Source: Oryzias latipes (taxonomy: Eukaryota > Chordata > Actinopteri > Beloniformes > Adrianichthyidae). From it: a stretch of DNA of 64,000 nt. Of this stretch, positions 23,599 through 36,500 are shown one piece after another; position 1 is the first letter of the stretch; each line of letters begins with the position of its first letter. The notes under the pieces are model-generated. The model saw only the letters and a list, made by a program, of their open reading frames with translations, had not been told where the DNA came from and searched no databases. Made by a program: the position numbers and the translations under genes. The stretch covers positions 28,199,166 through 28,263,165 of the forward strand of contig NC_019867.2 in the NCBI RefSeq assembly GCF_002234675.1, in the 5' to 3' direction.

Positions 23599-24430
23599 CA
23601 CCTCGACTCAACTGAAGCCGACTCGATCTGCTGGACTCGCCTGTTCAGGAAGATCCTGGATGTTTTTATTGACTTTAGTGAGTTTAATGCAAAAAAAAAA
23701 AAGTTTTCTTCCATGTTGGTCATCCTCAGCGACACGAGATTCTGTACTTCAGTCATGTTGTCATAGGAACCTAAACTTTAGGATTTATCCATCCTGTCCT
23801 GACAGCAGATAAAGCCTTCATTCTTGCCCAACTCCTTTTTCTGAAAAGCTCCTGACTGTTGGTCCTTGTGAGAGCTACAAATGTGTCACCTAAAAGCCTC
23901 AGTTTCTTACTTTGGATAAATGAGCTTTTATTAAATCCCAATCTTAAAAATACAACATTCAAATCCCAAAAACTTTTATACAAACTTTCTTAGAAATTAA
24001 AAAGTGACTGAGCCTGCTTTTTCCTTAAAAAAAACAAACATAGTAATTAAAGCCGCAATCCGCAATCTGTGCTGTATGGGCCGCAGTTGCTACCTGCCCC
24101 TTTTAGAGCGGCTCTACGCTCCTCGCCCCTCGCTTTGCTTATGCCACCCTGGTCAGAGCTGCATGTGGCAAATTCTTTAAAAAATAAAAACTTTTTTCCC
24201 CCAAAATCGTGGCTTTTCTTTTGGTTTTACTGTATCTCCATAGCAACCATTTTATTCGCCTGTGGGTGACGACTAGGTCTGTGTAATTTCAACAAGAATT
24301 GGTATAAGTTAATTTTTGGATTTCCATGGTAACAGAGGTTTTTGTTGTGTGTAAATATGATTAAATCCATTAAATAAAATGAAATACATAAAATAATATA
24401 TTATAAAACTAATGAATACGCAGATAAAAG
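23599..24430 (+). other. ak8 3' flank
   Basis: This sequence follows the ak8 stop codon. ATTAAA at 23930-23935 and AATAAA at 24183-24188 are possible polyadenylation signals; neither can be chosen from sequence alone. No other gene is visible. Confidence 0.4.
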
Positions 24431-24439
24431 TATCCCAAG

Positions 24440-25640
24440 CAATATCTTGAGCCTCTTTTTAAAAACCTCTACAGCCTCTGCGGCCCTGAGGCTTTCTGGG
24501 AGGCTGTTCTGCAGGCGAGGACAGTAATGGCAGAAGCCTCACCACTTTATGGACAACTAATAGGCCAGCACCGGAGGACCTTAGGACTGCAAGGATTCAT
24601 ACTTTAAAAGCAGATAATTTAAATAAGAAGGCCCAAGACCATTAAAACATTTATAAACCATTAAAAGAATCTTAAAATCAATTCGAAAACGCACAGAAAG
24701 CCAGTCCAGCAATTTAAAAATGAGTGTAATGTGTTCCCGCCCCCTGGTCCTTGTCAGAAACTGTGCTGCAGAGTTAAAAGATGTAAATTTGAAAGAGACT
24801 TTTTAGGTAAACCAGAGAGCGGGGCATTACAATAATCTAAATGACTAAAAATAAAAGCACGCATCTGCACCTCTGTGTTGGCAAGAAAGAAGAATGGGCG
24901 GACTCTGGCAATGTATTTGAGATGATAAAATCCTCTTAGCTGCATTTTTAATATAAACGCCATTATAATGTAATAAAGCTCTAAGGATTTGGTAAAATTA
25001 TCTCTCTTCTCTTCAGGACAGATAATTAGAAGTTCCGTTTTGTCCTGGCTGAGCTGTAAGAAGTTATCTGCCATCCACGAATTCATATCTAAAATAGAAT
25101 TTAACAGAGTGTTTATAGGTTCAAGGTCATCAGACAGGGCGATGTAAAGCTGTGTATCATTAGCGTAGCTGTGAAAGTGAACGCAGTGCCTCCTGATAAC
25201 ATCCCCAAAAGGAAACATATATAAGTTAAAAAGTATGGGACCTAAAATCGACCCTTGGGGAACACCACAAGTTATTTCATGGGTTCTTGAAGAGCATGTA
25301 TCCATACTAACATAAAAGTGTTGATCTGTAAGACAGGAATAAAACCACTTAAGAAACTTTCCAGGGGCCCAATAGACTCCTAAGTCTAACCAATAAAATC
25401 TGGAGATTTACTGTATCAAAAGCGGCACTAAGATCCAGCAGCACCAGAACAGAAACTTTCTATGAGTCAAAATTTATTCTAACGATATTTAAAAGAGCCG
25501 TCTCTGTACTGTGGTTTGTCCTAAAACCAGATTGACATTTTTCTAAAATCTTTTGGTTATTTAAAAACTCATGTGGTTGATTAGCAACACTTTCTCTATA
25601 ATTTTGCTTAGAAACGGTAAATTGGATACAGTTCTATAAT
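24440..25640 (-). mobile_element. L2/jockey-like LINE fragment with RT remnant
   Basis: On the minus strand, CGVPQGSILGPILFNLYM and YANDTQLYIAL are reverse-transcriptase motifs of the CR1/L2-like group. The catalytic YADD reads YAND, so an active-site Asp is lost. Upstream pieces (DLGVYWAPGKFLKWF, FYSCLTDQ) are in shifted frames. It is a dead, 5'-truncated copy between ak8 and ddx31. Confidence 0.75.
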
Positions 25641-27070
25641 TATCCTGGGTATTTGGACACTACTTTGGACATGACTCGTCTTCAGAAGGGGCCTCGCCAG
25701 CGCTGTTTTACCAGCAGAGAGGAAGACACCTGTCTGAAGAGAGCAGTTTACAATGTTTAAAAGCTCTGACTGAAAGATAAATAACTTTCAAATCCATAAA
25801 ATGTTTTAAAAAGTAAAAAACACTCTGTTGTGTTGTGGGGTCCCTCAGGGTTCTGTTCTGGACCCTCTACTCTTTTTGTTTTCTGTAGGTCCAATAATAA
25901 ACAGCTTTTTTCCCCTTTATCCCCGATGATGTTTTTTTTCTCTTTTTCATGAACAACTAGTGGTTTACTAATGAATGAATTACTTAATTTCAGACCGACT
26001 TGATTAGCTGGTCAATCGGAAGCACATATTTCACATTTGTTGCTGATATTTGATTTAGTTTTATTACCACTAACATGTTCTTTGGGCTACCAACTAGAAC
26101 CGCCATGGGACAGTTCCAAGATGTTGGTAGTCGTCTTCAGTTTGGTGGAGATGACTATGGCTTCATCCTTTTATGAAGTTACAAGGTGAAAGAGCTGAGT
26201 TCTGCAGAGCTGCATCTTCTCATTACAGATCCGCCTGGGTTTCTGGTGAAAGCTGATGAAGATGAATTGACAGCATCTTTTCCTTTTGTTTTATTTAAAA
26301 AGTCTCCTCACACTTAAAATGTCTTGTTTTCATCAGTGATTAAATTTTGACTCAGACACTCAGCGGCGGTTCAAAGACACAGTTCTGTTACATGACTATA
26401 ATTAATCCTCCAAAGCAGCGCCTAGAGTCCCGCAGGGACCATACTTGCCTCTTGATTGACAGCTCTATTTTTACCGCTGTCAGCAGGAAGTGCTGTGTGT
26501 GTGTTTTTTAGGGAAAGGGGAAGTTTGCCGTCATGCACTCAGTCCATTCTTTCTGACTCAGATCTGGACCAGAGCTATTGTCAGTCTTCTGGGATCTGAG
26601 CAGACTGAGGGTGCTCCATTAAAAAACACCTGAGCAGAACTGATTCTGCTGAGGTTCTGCTCAGCCCACAGGGAAGGGTGTACTGATTATTTGCAACTCT
26701 GATTGATGAACGTTACTGGAACGCCTGGAGAACCCAAGAACAATTTTCTTCTGGGCTTTTAATTTGACATTTTTGTTTGTTCGTTTTGGATTGCAGCAAT
26801 TAATAGAGACCAAAAAAATAATAAAAAAATGCAAAAATGAATCAAATTAAATGGATAAATTTATTGAATTAAATTGGCATCTGTAAACTGCAGAAAAATG
26901 GGTTTAAAAATTGGATAAAGTAAAAAAAATACGTACTTGAGTAGTAATATGAATTTTAGTATCATAAATATTCTTCAAATTTTAATTTGGTTAACATTGA
27001 CTGTTTGCTAAACTCTCCCTTACGGTTTAAGAAAAACAACCTTCAAAACAAAATTGATGGCAACAGAAAT
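25641..27070. other. Intergenic stretch between ak8 and ddx31
   Basis: No coding exon or clear repeat family is seen in these 1.4 kb. There is no trace of GTF3C4, the gene that occupies this interval in human. A possible LINE continuation (GGGGTCCCTCAGGGTTCTGT, 25837) reads as a GVPQGSV-like piece on the plus strand. Confidence 0.5.
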
Positions 27071-27077
27071 TTACTGC

Positions 27078-27181
27078 GCATGCTCGCCGCTACGTGGAGG
27101 TGTGGCTTCATGACGCAACCGGAAAAGATTTCCACGTGTGACCGTGTTTGAGGGCTCTCACACCGAAAGTTTACATTTCAG
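27078..27181 (+). promoter_or_regulatory. ddx31: Candidate ddx31 promoter
   Basis: Within 70 bp lie CTGCGCATGCTCG (NRF1-type), ACCGGAAAAG (ETS-type) and CCACGTGTGAC (E-box/USF-type), with a local rise in CG dinucleotides and no TATA box. This is typical of housekeeping promoters. The coding exon begins about 400 bp downstream behind a CTGCAG acceptor (27543), so a non-coding first exon is likely; its donor is uncertain (possibly TTTCAG|GTGG near 27182). Confidence 0.5.
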
Positions 27182-27586
27182 GTGGTTTTTCGTAATTGTA
27201 TGTGTTTATTTGTAATAATTATATATTTTATCAACCAGGAACAGTCTATTGTGATCTTCCGCTACTGTTGTATGTGCAGCTGCATTATAGTTTGACTTTT
27301 AGCGTTAGCATCATCGATCATGATCGATTCATTAGGCTTAGCCGAACGTTACTTCGTCGATAAATGATCTATTACTATTAATGTTTTGAACGAACAACGT
27401 TTGAGTTTTCGGTGAAACAGCAGTTTGTGGACTCTGAATGCATTCACGACCCTGGTCCTTTCGCCTTGAGACAGTTGGTCATGACATGTATGAGTTTATA
27501 ATGTTTAAGTTAAACTAAAAATTTCTCTGTCGTGTGTCTGCAGTGTCTGGAGACGGGAGCTGCCATTGGTGCGGAGCAGCGGTTGA

Positions 27587-30500
27587 ATGATGTCACCTGC
27601 AGACGAGCAGCTGTCTCTGAACCTCTGCACAGATGTTTCTTCACCGCGTCCACCTTCCAGCAGGAGGAAACATCTGACCACTCAGCAGAGATGGGCATCA
27701 GTGAGTGATCGCTTTGCTTTCTGCAAGCCTGATTTGTCTCCTAAATTTTCTAGTTTCTGTCAATCAGAACCATCAACCACCTTCCTATACACTCATGCAT
27801 CTGCTTTTTTTAGGAGCTATTCTATTAGTCTGGTTCCTGCAGTTCTGGTGTTATTTGCAAAGTTCTGCACCTCAGCTGGAATTCCACTGATTCAGCTGCT
27901 ATAAAAGATTAATTCATTCATTTTATAAACCTGTTTTTGTCCCTTTCGGGGTCACAGGGCTGCCGGAGCCTAGCCCAGCCACTCGTGGGTGAGGGCAGGG
28001 TTCACCCTGGACAGGTCGCAGGGCCAACCCACATCCACACCTACAGAATATTTAGAGTAACCAGATAACCTATGAGGCATGTTTTCGGCTGGTGGGAGGG
28101 AGCCGGAGTCCCCCGAGAAAGCCCACGGATGCACGGGGAGAACATGCAAACTCCACACAAAGATCCGGCATTGGTGGTTCTGTTTTAGGTCTCCCAGCCG
28201 GGTCAGGCAAGAGCGCTAATCACCGCACTACCGTACAGCCCACTTAAAACATGAAAAAAAGTAATTCGATAAAAGTCCTATAGATCAGTGATTCACAACC
28301 TTTCTCAGGTCTCAAACTGGTTTTATTTTAACCTTTCAGTTTCCCTTAACTTTTGAGGGTAATCTTCATTTCAAACTTATTTATCCACTAGATTTTATGA
28401 AGGAACCATTCCAATGTAATATAGATTTTCTCTTAACCCATAAATCAGACGCCTGAAGTCGGCCTCGTCTGACTTTCAAGATGTGACGGGTAAATTAAAA
28501 GAATGTTCTAAATATAATGATAAATATGAATCCACTGCTCTGCAACAGACTGGCGACCTGTCCAGGGCGTCCCCTGCCTTCGCCCATGAGTGGCCGGGAT
28601 GGGCTCCGGCAGTCCTGTGCCCCGAGAGGGACAGATCGGGTTTTGAAGATGAATGAATGAATGAATCCACTGTTTGAGCAACTTTATCCTCGTAACATTA
28701 GACAGCTGGATGCTGATTTTTTTTCTTTTTTCTACTTTCATTGGAACTGCCAGAAAAAGAGAGGAGACAAGAAGAGCTTCACATCCTCAGAGGATCAGAC
28801 CAGGTTCTCCTTCAAACAGAGGAAACAGAAGCTGCCTTCCACAGAGGAGGGAGCAGCTGCACCTTCTGCAGACTTCCAGGTGACTGGACCAACTGCTAAA
28901 GAATTTGTAGGCTTGTCACATCATCACCACAGAAGACTAGGGCATCTTTGGTTGATTTGAGGATTCAGACCGGAGCTTTAGATTATATATAAATGAGTTT
29001 ATGTCAAATCCTCCTGTTAGGTCTCCAAGGATCTGTCATTTTCTGTTATTTCCCTTAACCAAGTCGTATCATCGGGAGAATTTCTTTAATGTGTTTTTGG
29101 TTTAATGACTGTTGCTGTCCAGTTGACTGGATGAGTTAAATAATATTAAGCTGAAGTTAAAAATCTCAAATTACATTAGTAAAAGATCTGGTTCTGCTCT
29201 TGGGCGAGCCATTTGGCTTTCTGTCCAGTAAATCCTGAAACATTGATGTGAATCTTTGGGCGAAGGTGTACCCCACCTTTGCCCAGCAGTAGCCGGGACG
29301 GGCTCCAGCAACCCTGTGACCCCAAAGGGAAACAGCGGGTTAAGAAAACGGACATATGGATGGATAATTGGAGATCCTTTTTCTTCTACTTGGAGCTGAA
29401 GCTCAATCTCTCTTCTTAACTTTTATCTTGACTTTCAGAAGAAACCGAAAGCAGAGAAGAAGAGGAAGTTCAGCTCCGTCGAACACAAGAGTCAAGACTT
29501 TGCTCCTGCAGAGGAAGAGAAGGAAGGAGCTGTTTCATCTGAAGACCTTCAGGTATCGCCGTTAACAGTCCATTTTATTGATATATTAGTGCAACACATC
29601 AGAACTCATGTTAGTGTCTCATGCAGGCTCCGCCCCGAAAAGTGAGAGAAAAGTCACCACAAAAAAAGGAGAGGAAAATCGAAGGAAAGAAGAAAGAGAA
29701 GGATGGAGGGAAGGAAGCAGGACATGGCTCCTTCAAGACCTCCTCTCTGTTCAAACACAACCCAGACATCCCGGACATCCACAGGTACAGCTCTGATCCG
29801 ATTGGCTCAGCTGAGTTACAGCTTATTGGTTGGATTGGTAGGAGCACAGATGATGGTTAGGAAGTTCCAGACGGATGTTTTGAAGAAAGAATTCAGAGGA
29901 ATCAAAAAGATGAGGGTCAGTTGTGTATAATACACCAAATAAAAAGAGTTTGTTCTGTTATAGACCTACTCAGATGAAAATAATGTTTCTGTTCTCATGG
30001 TATTTTCCTGATGATGGACGACATCTATGTAGAAAATTAAACTTAGAATAGCATTTCATAGAAAACAACGCATCATTATAATTAAAAGACCACCGGGAAC
30101 ACTTTGAAAACAGATGATTGGAGTGGGACTTTGAGGTTGAAACAGTGGCCTTCAGGCAAACATCTGGATTACTGTTCACCAGCGAGAAGTTGAACTGGAA
30201 AATAATATTTTTAGCCACGGTTCTCCACAGTTTACGTGCTTTGAGTACTCCTTTAGGAGTACACCAGCATAAATGTTTACCCTTTGGGTTCTGCTCTTCT
30301 CAAAGACAGCTGCACACATCAGCCTGATACTTCTGTATCTGGACGTCGTCAGATTCCTTCCAGTGGAGTCACTAGCATTAACAAAGTACAGGTGACAAGC
30401 GTCAGCCTTGTCCCGTTAGCCTGGGTTTTCTAGGAGAGGGTTTCAGAACCCAGCAGCTGCACATCATGGCACCCATGCAGCTGTTGACTGTAGACAGATG

Positions 30501-33500
30501 TTTGAACACCTGCTGCAAGCTGGGTGGACTTTATTGAAGGTTAAGCTGAAGAGCAGGTGAAGCTCAGGAGGTTCAGCCAGACGCTTTAAAATGAGGAAGA
30601 TCTGCAGGACGACGACACGGCTCGTCAGACAATGTCCAGAGGCTAATGTTGTCCGGTCATTGCTTTGTCAGACGTCTTGTTTTTCCGGTCCTTGTACATT
30701 CTTGTAGCGGGAAAGGAGGAGGTGGAGTGACCCTCTCTTCCTCCTGCACAGACACCGTCCCTTACAGCTGTGAAGAACCATTTGCACATGTAGACGTTGT
30801 CAGGGAATCACCGTCGTCATGAAGCAAACCTGTGTCCACAAGAAGCACTCTACCCGACTACGGATGGTATTTGGACTCAGAGGGGGCTGAGAAAATGGGT
30901 GTGGTTCATCCTCCACCCATGGAACCATCTTTAGACGGTTATCTTTCATCCTCCTGTAACCGCAGTGTGAGCGGCTATACCCAGCGTCTTTCTGTTCCTG
31001 GCAGAGCATGGTGCACAGCTACCTGCCGGCAGCTCATTGGACTCTACTGAATGACTGGCCACAGATTACGTCCTTCATAAATCACACTGTGGGGCTGCAT
31101 GGTGGTGTAGTGGTTAGCATTCTTGCCTAATAGTGAAGAGGCCCTGGTTCAAATCCTAGCTGGAAATGCAAATTTCTGTTTGAAATGTTCTTGTTCTCCA
31201 TCCTCATGAGGCTTTTCTCAGTCCAAGAACACTTTTCAAAGGTTAATTGGTGACTGAATTGTCCCACGGTGTGAGTGTGTGGTCCTGCAAGAGACTGGTA
31301 ACCTGTTTAGGGTGAGCCTCGCTGGTTAGGCTCCAGCAACCCTGTGACCCCAAAAGGGAATTGGTGGGTTTTATGGATGGATGGATGGATGGATGGATGG
31401 ATGGATGGATGGATGGATGGATGGATGGATGGATTTAACCCACTCTGCAGTTCTTTGGGAAGAAGATAGGCTTCCATGGTGGTGGCTCAAAGACAGCTGA
31501 CACTTTTTGACGTTCTGGACTCAGACTATTTAGATAATCTGGCTAATCCGAACACCTTGTTCCTCGTTCGTCGTCCCAATGGCAACAGAAACCGTTTACA
31601 TGGCCTTTTGTTTTCAGATCCTTGTTTCAAGGGGCTGAATCCCTCTCATTTTTCTTTCTTTGTTTTCTCCTTTAGAGCAGCGGTTTGCCAATTAAAAGAG
31701 AAGATCTTCACTTCAGACTCATTTTCAGAGCTTGACCTGCATCCACACCTGGTGACAAACTGTCTCTTCAGTTCATTCCATTCGATTTCAGTCAGTTCTT
31801 CTGTATTCACTTACAGTCTTTTCCCACTAGGTGGCAACACTGAACAAAGTCCTGAATGTTTCCACTCTGACCAGGTCAGTGTGGCACCCAGTGCACAGAT
31901 TTATTCTTCCATAAGATGCAGCGACACAGCAGATTCTTTATCCTATTATTGACTGAACTACCATTTAAGGAATTTTTAAAAACTTTTTTTTCCCCTGCAA
32001 GCCTTTCTTTTGTCCAGGCGAACCTTCACGTCTCTGACTGAGAAACGTGTTCGTGCTGCATGTTTTTGATGGTTGTCCTTTTTCCCCGTCTTACTGCCAT
32101 ATTGATATGCCGCATTTTAAAAAAGATAACATTTATGTTACATTAATAATTTATGTTTCAAAAAGCATGTAAAGTGAAATAAAATCCTACGTCCAAATGT
32201 TTTTCTAAAGTTAAAAAATAAAATTTCATAAAAGGGGATTTCCGGAAACATGAAAAATTACGTTTTTTTTGTTCCTGTTTGAATCAAACCTGACAAACAT
32301 TAAGATGATGGTCTTAAGTTAAAGAAAATCTCTTTCAGCCGGATGATCTCATTAGCAGCAACAATAACTCTAAGATGTGAAACTGTACTTGGAAAGCTGG
32401 ACTCACGGTTACTTCTGTGCTCAGTGTTCAGAAACAGACCATCCCTGTTCTGCAGTCCGGGCGAGATGCTTTGGTCCGATCTCAAACAGGATCAGGTGAG
32501 TCTCACTAATGAGCCCTCTTCATCTCATACAGACCCTTTCCACAAAAATAATAGGAAAAGTGTTTTCATTTCCATAATTTCATGGAGAAAATTAAACATT
32601 TACTGTATATGTAACAGATTCAGGGCCCACTGTTTGATTGATTTCACGTTTATTTTTACATGGTTTTCAGGATTTCAGAAAATTAGAATGAATAAATGAA
32701 AGTGAGACTTTGTCTGCAGGCAAGACTCTGTCGTATGCCGTCCCGCTGGTTCAGAGTCTGCAGTCCATCCAGCCCAAGGTCAGCAGGTCCGATGGTCCTC
32801 TGGCTCTGGTCATTGTCCCCACCAGAGAGGTTCGTCTGTGGAACACGTCAGAACATGGCGATCCTTCAGAGTGAAGCTTCCTTTTACTGTTAGAACTGAT
32901 CCTCTCTGCTTTATGTCAGCTCGCAGTGCAGACCTTCCAGATATTCCAGAAACTTCTGAAGGTAAAATCAGTTGGATTTTATTTACAAGTTTGCAGTGTA
33001 ACCCTTGTGCTATCCTAGGCACTTTAACATTGGGAGTTGGGTCATCTAGACCCACTAGACAGTGCTCTGAACCTTTTTTCTTCAATGATTTGTGATCTTC
33101 ACTGGTGTCCATGGATTACATGAAATCTTTCCACCTTTATCCACCTTTGTCATGGAAGGGAGAACACGTCAATGTAAGGGTGGGGTCATCTAAGATAGCA
33201 CAAGGGTTACAATCCGTTTTTAACTAGATTATTAATTTGCTACATTTTCATTCTATTAACTTCCATGTTTGCTTGTAGAAAACTGATCAAAAGAACAACA
33301 AGAAGCGGCTTTAATGGGAAACTGTTGGTGCTCTTTTAACATTTTTCTTATGATGGAAGACATATATAAAGAGGATTAAGCTTAAAATTGCATTCCTGAG
33401 TATATCTTTGGGAAATCAGGAGCAGATGAAAAACAATGCAGTTTGAAAAAGGCCTATGTATGATGTAGAAAATGCCCAAGTCAGGCCTCAAGCTCTCTGC

Positions 33501-36500
33501 TCCATTCTGATGCATCCACTTGCAGACAAATAGCTCCGTGTACGTCTTTGTTTTCCCCGTCTGGAATCTGGATCTAAACTGTACGGCTGGACAGCTCTGA
33601 TATTGCTCACCATTTTTGTTGCAACAGTGATGTTAGGCTGGGGTTGTGAGGAGCTGTAAGCTAACGGGAGAATGTGTAAACAAAAGGATAATGGGAAAGG
33701 AAGGAAGACTCACTCTGCGCCAACGGTCCCACCCACAATTCAGAGGTGAATTTCTAATGAACTACTGCTGCCCTGCAGAAACTATGTCCTAGAAAAAGAC
33801 ACAGGTTTTTGGATTTTGCCTAAAATGGCATCATCATGATTAAACGACCACTGGGAAGGCTTTTACAATAGATCAGTGCCCTCCTTTTCTCAAAGCTTTT
33901 ACAGGGCGTGTGGGATGGGAGTTGTCTGAGGACTCACCGTGGGAGCTGCGCCTCTTGGCAGCAGCCACGGTTGTCTGTTTCTTCTACTAAAACCTCAAAC
34001 TTTGGGAGTTCGTCCAACAGAAGTGGAAATTTTTTTGATAGGATCAAACTTTCCTGTCTCAAAATGATTCATGAATATGGATTCTCTTTAGAAGGAGTTT
34101 GAAAAAGTCTGACCCAGAACAAAATATCTGTGGAAGATGGGATAAGTTTCCCTGCACTGATGCTGTGAAAGACTTCTTCATAACCTAACCTAACCTATAC
34201 TTTTGTGTAAGAACCTTATGTTTTTGGTTCCTTTATTAAAACCAGTCACTGAGCTTCAGTAGAAGGAATGAGAACTGCTGGTATCTGCATTTTGGATGAA
34301 GAAACGCCAAAGCAGATTTGACGCTCACAGCAAATGTAGAACTACAGTGAAATATTCATTTCTTGTTCTCAGTGAAGCAAATATGGAGGCAAAACCCTCC
34401 AATCTGAGTCTGACTGATGTGTTTCTGATGGTTGTTCTGGGTCCCAGTTATGGATCCTTCAGCTACTCACAGATTTGTTTCATGGCTGGGAGTCAAACTG
34501 GTACCTTTGGTTCTTCACAGCCATTTACCTGGATTGTCCCAGGGGTGCTGATGGGAGGAGAGAAGAGGAAAGCAGAGAAGGCCAGGTATCATCTCAAAGC
34601 ATCACTTTTTAATCAGTTTAATAGTTTTTTTTATTTAAAAATGTGTTTGTTTATTTAAACTGAAAAGCTTGCCATTAATCTGTGAAAAAACAGCTTTACG
34701 TGCTGATTTACAGGAAAAAAGCAAAGGTTATACATTATATTTATAATTTTTGTATATATATGATATATTTTAAATCCAGTTCATATTATGTTTGCCTTAT
34801 AACCTAGTTGTTGGAGAAACTTGATTACTGGGGAGCTCAGCTTATAAATTTACACACTCTAGATAGGAATCTGCAGCCTTTAAAACCAAAAGAGCCATTT
34901 GGTCTAGTTTCTAACTGACTAAAGTCCCTGTTCACCATTTGGAAAAATGTAAGGTCAGGCTAGGAGAGATCTACGCCTCCCCGTGGTTGGGTTGAGATCG
35001 CTGAACATGTCTCCAGTAAGGAGTGATGAGATCTTTGAAATGTTTCTCCTCCCTCAGGATTCGTAAAGGGATCAACATCTTGGTCTCCACTCCTGGCCGT
35101 CTGGTGGATCATATCAAACACACCCTGAGCATCGCCTTCAGCGCCGTCCGCTGGCTGGTTCTGGATGAGGCTGACAGGTGGCTCACACGTGAACATCGCG
35201 GGCATCAAACTGGAGTCACGTTTGTCCTGAAGAATGTAGTCCCAGATCAAGTGTAGGAATCCATGAATGCCGTTTGTGTCTTGAACTCAGGACTTTGGAC
35301 CTGGGCTTCGACAAAGACCTCACGGTCATATTGAACAGCCTGAACTCGACCGGACCGGCCCGACAGAACGTCTTGCTCTCTGCGACGCTGACACTCGGTA
35401 AACTGAACGCTCCTTACACTGTTATGCAGAGGAAACTGAACAGCTGCTCAAATCTGAGACTCTGAGTCTGCCAATGCGATTTTAGCACAAGAAGCTACAG
35501 CTAGTTATTTTCCTCTTTATTAGAATTTAAGAATACAATGAAAAGTTACCTTTTATTAATCTCATTGTGTGGAGATTAACTTGCAAAAATAGCACAAGAA
35601 CATAACTGAGAGATGGCTTCTGATCTTCCCAGTGTTGGAGGAAGCAAAATCTGCATGCAGCAGAAAAGTATACTGTAGGGTAAAGCTGCTCGTCAATGAT
35701 GAGATATTTATGTGGAAGATCATTGAAGATGAAAAGTTGACGCCGGTGTTTTAAGTCGTCAAAATGTTGCTTTTGGAGCATAATAGATTCTAGTAGTCGG
35801 GCACCAACCACATATTACAGAAGCTAGAGAGCAACTCTTCAAGTGTCGGGTGGTTATGGTAAAATAAAAATGCAAAGTATTTGCAGAGCAGGGAGCTTGT
35901 GGCCTGCCCATTGTAACTTTCCACATCACACCTGCAAACCTTTTCCAGCTGCCTTGTTTCTTCTGCTCTTGATTTCTAACAATTTGAATAAAGTACTACT
36001 CAGAAATGCAAATTCAAGCTTAATTTTTTTTTTACATATGTTCTCCATCATGAGAAAAATGCAACAATTACACGTTAAAAACACCATTTTCATCATCAGT
36101 GGGGCTTTAAAGCAGGTCTGCTGTGAAAATGTGTTCTGTGTTTACATCGTCTAATGTGTTTGTGTTAATCACAACATGAATGTCATTAAAGTGCTTTTGC
36201 AAGTCTAAAAAAGAAAAAACAAAGCTTGGCTTTTATGATTCACTAATGACTATTTAAATGAACCAAAAATGACCCATTGTAGACCTGGAGGCCACTTCTA
36301 ACTGTAGTCTGTTTTCCTTTTACGCTGGTATTGTTACTGTATTTTATAGACCGTTTCTGGCAGGAGTGTTGTTCTGTCTCCTAGCTTTGCTTCCTGCTGC
36401 CTCTCCTGCTTTATTCTGCTAGTTTCCTGTTCATTTCATGGAGCTGACATGATTTTACCTCAGTATTTTAGGAGGTAATGCCTACATCAGTCCAAAGATG

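Noticed and set aside
31087-31160. Possible tRNA gene
   Set aside because: A- and B-box-like motifs are present but there is no cloverleaf; the sequence belongs to a SINE-like family with several copies here.
32343-32420. Upstream extension of the ddx31 Q-motif exon
   Set aside because: A TGA at 32378-32380 blocks the frame. The missing residues are supplied by a separate exon at 31831-31874 with matching phase.
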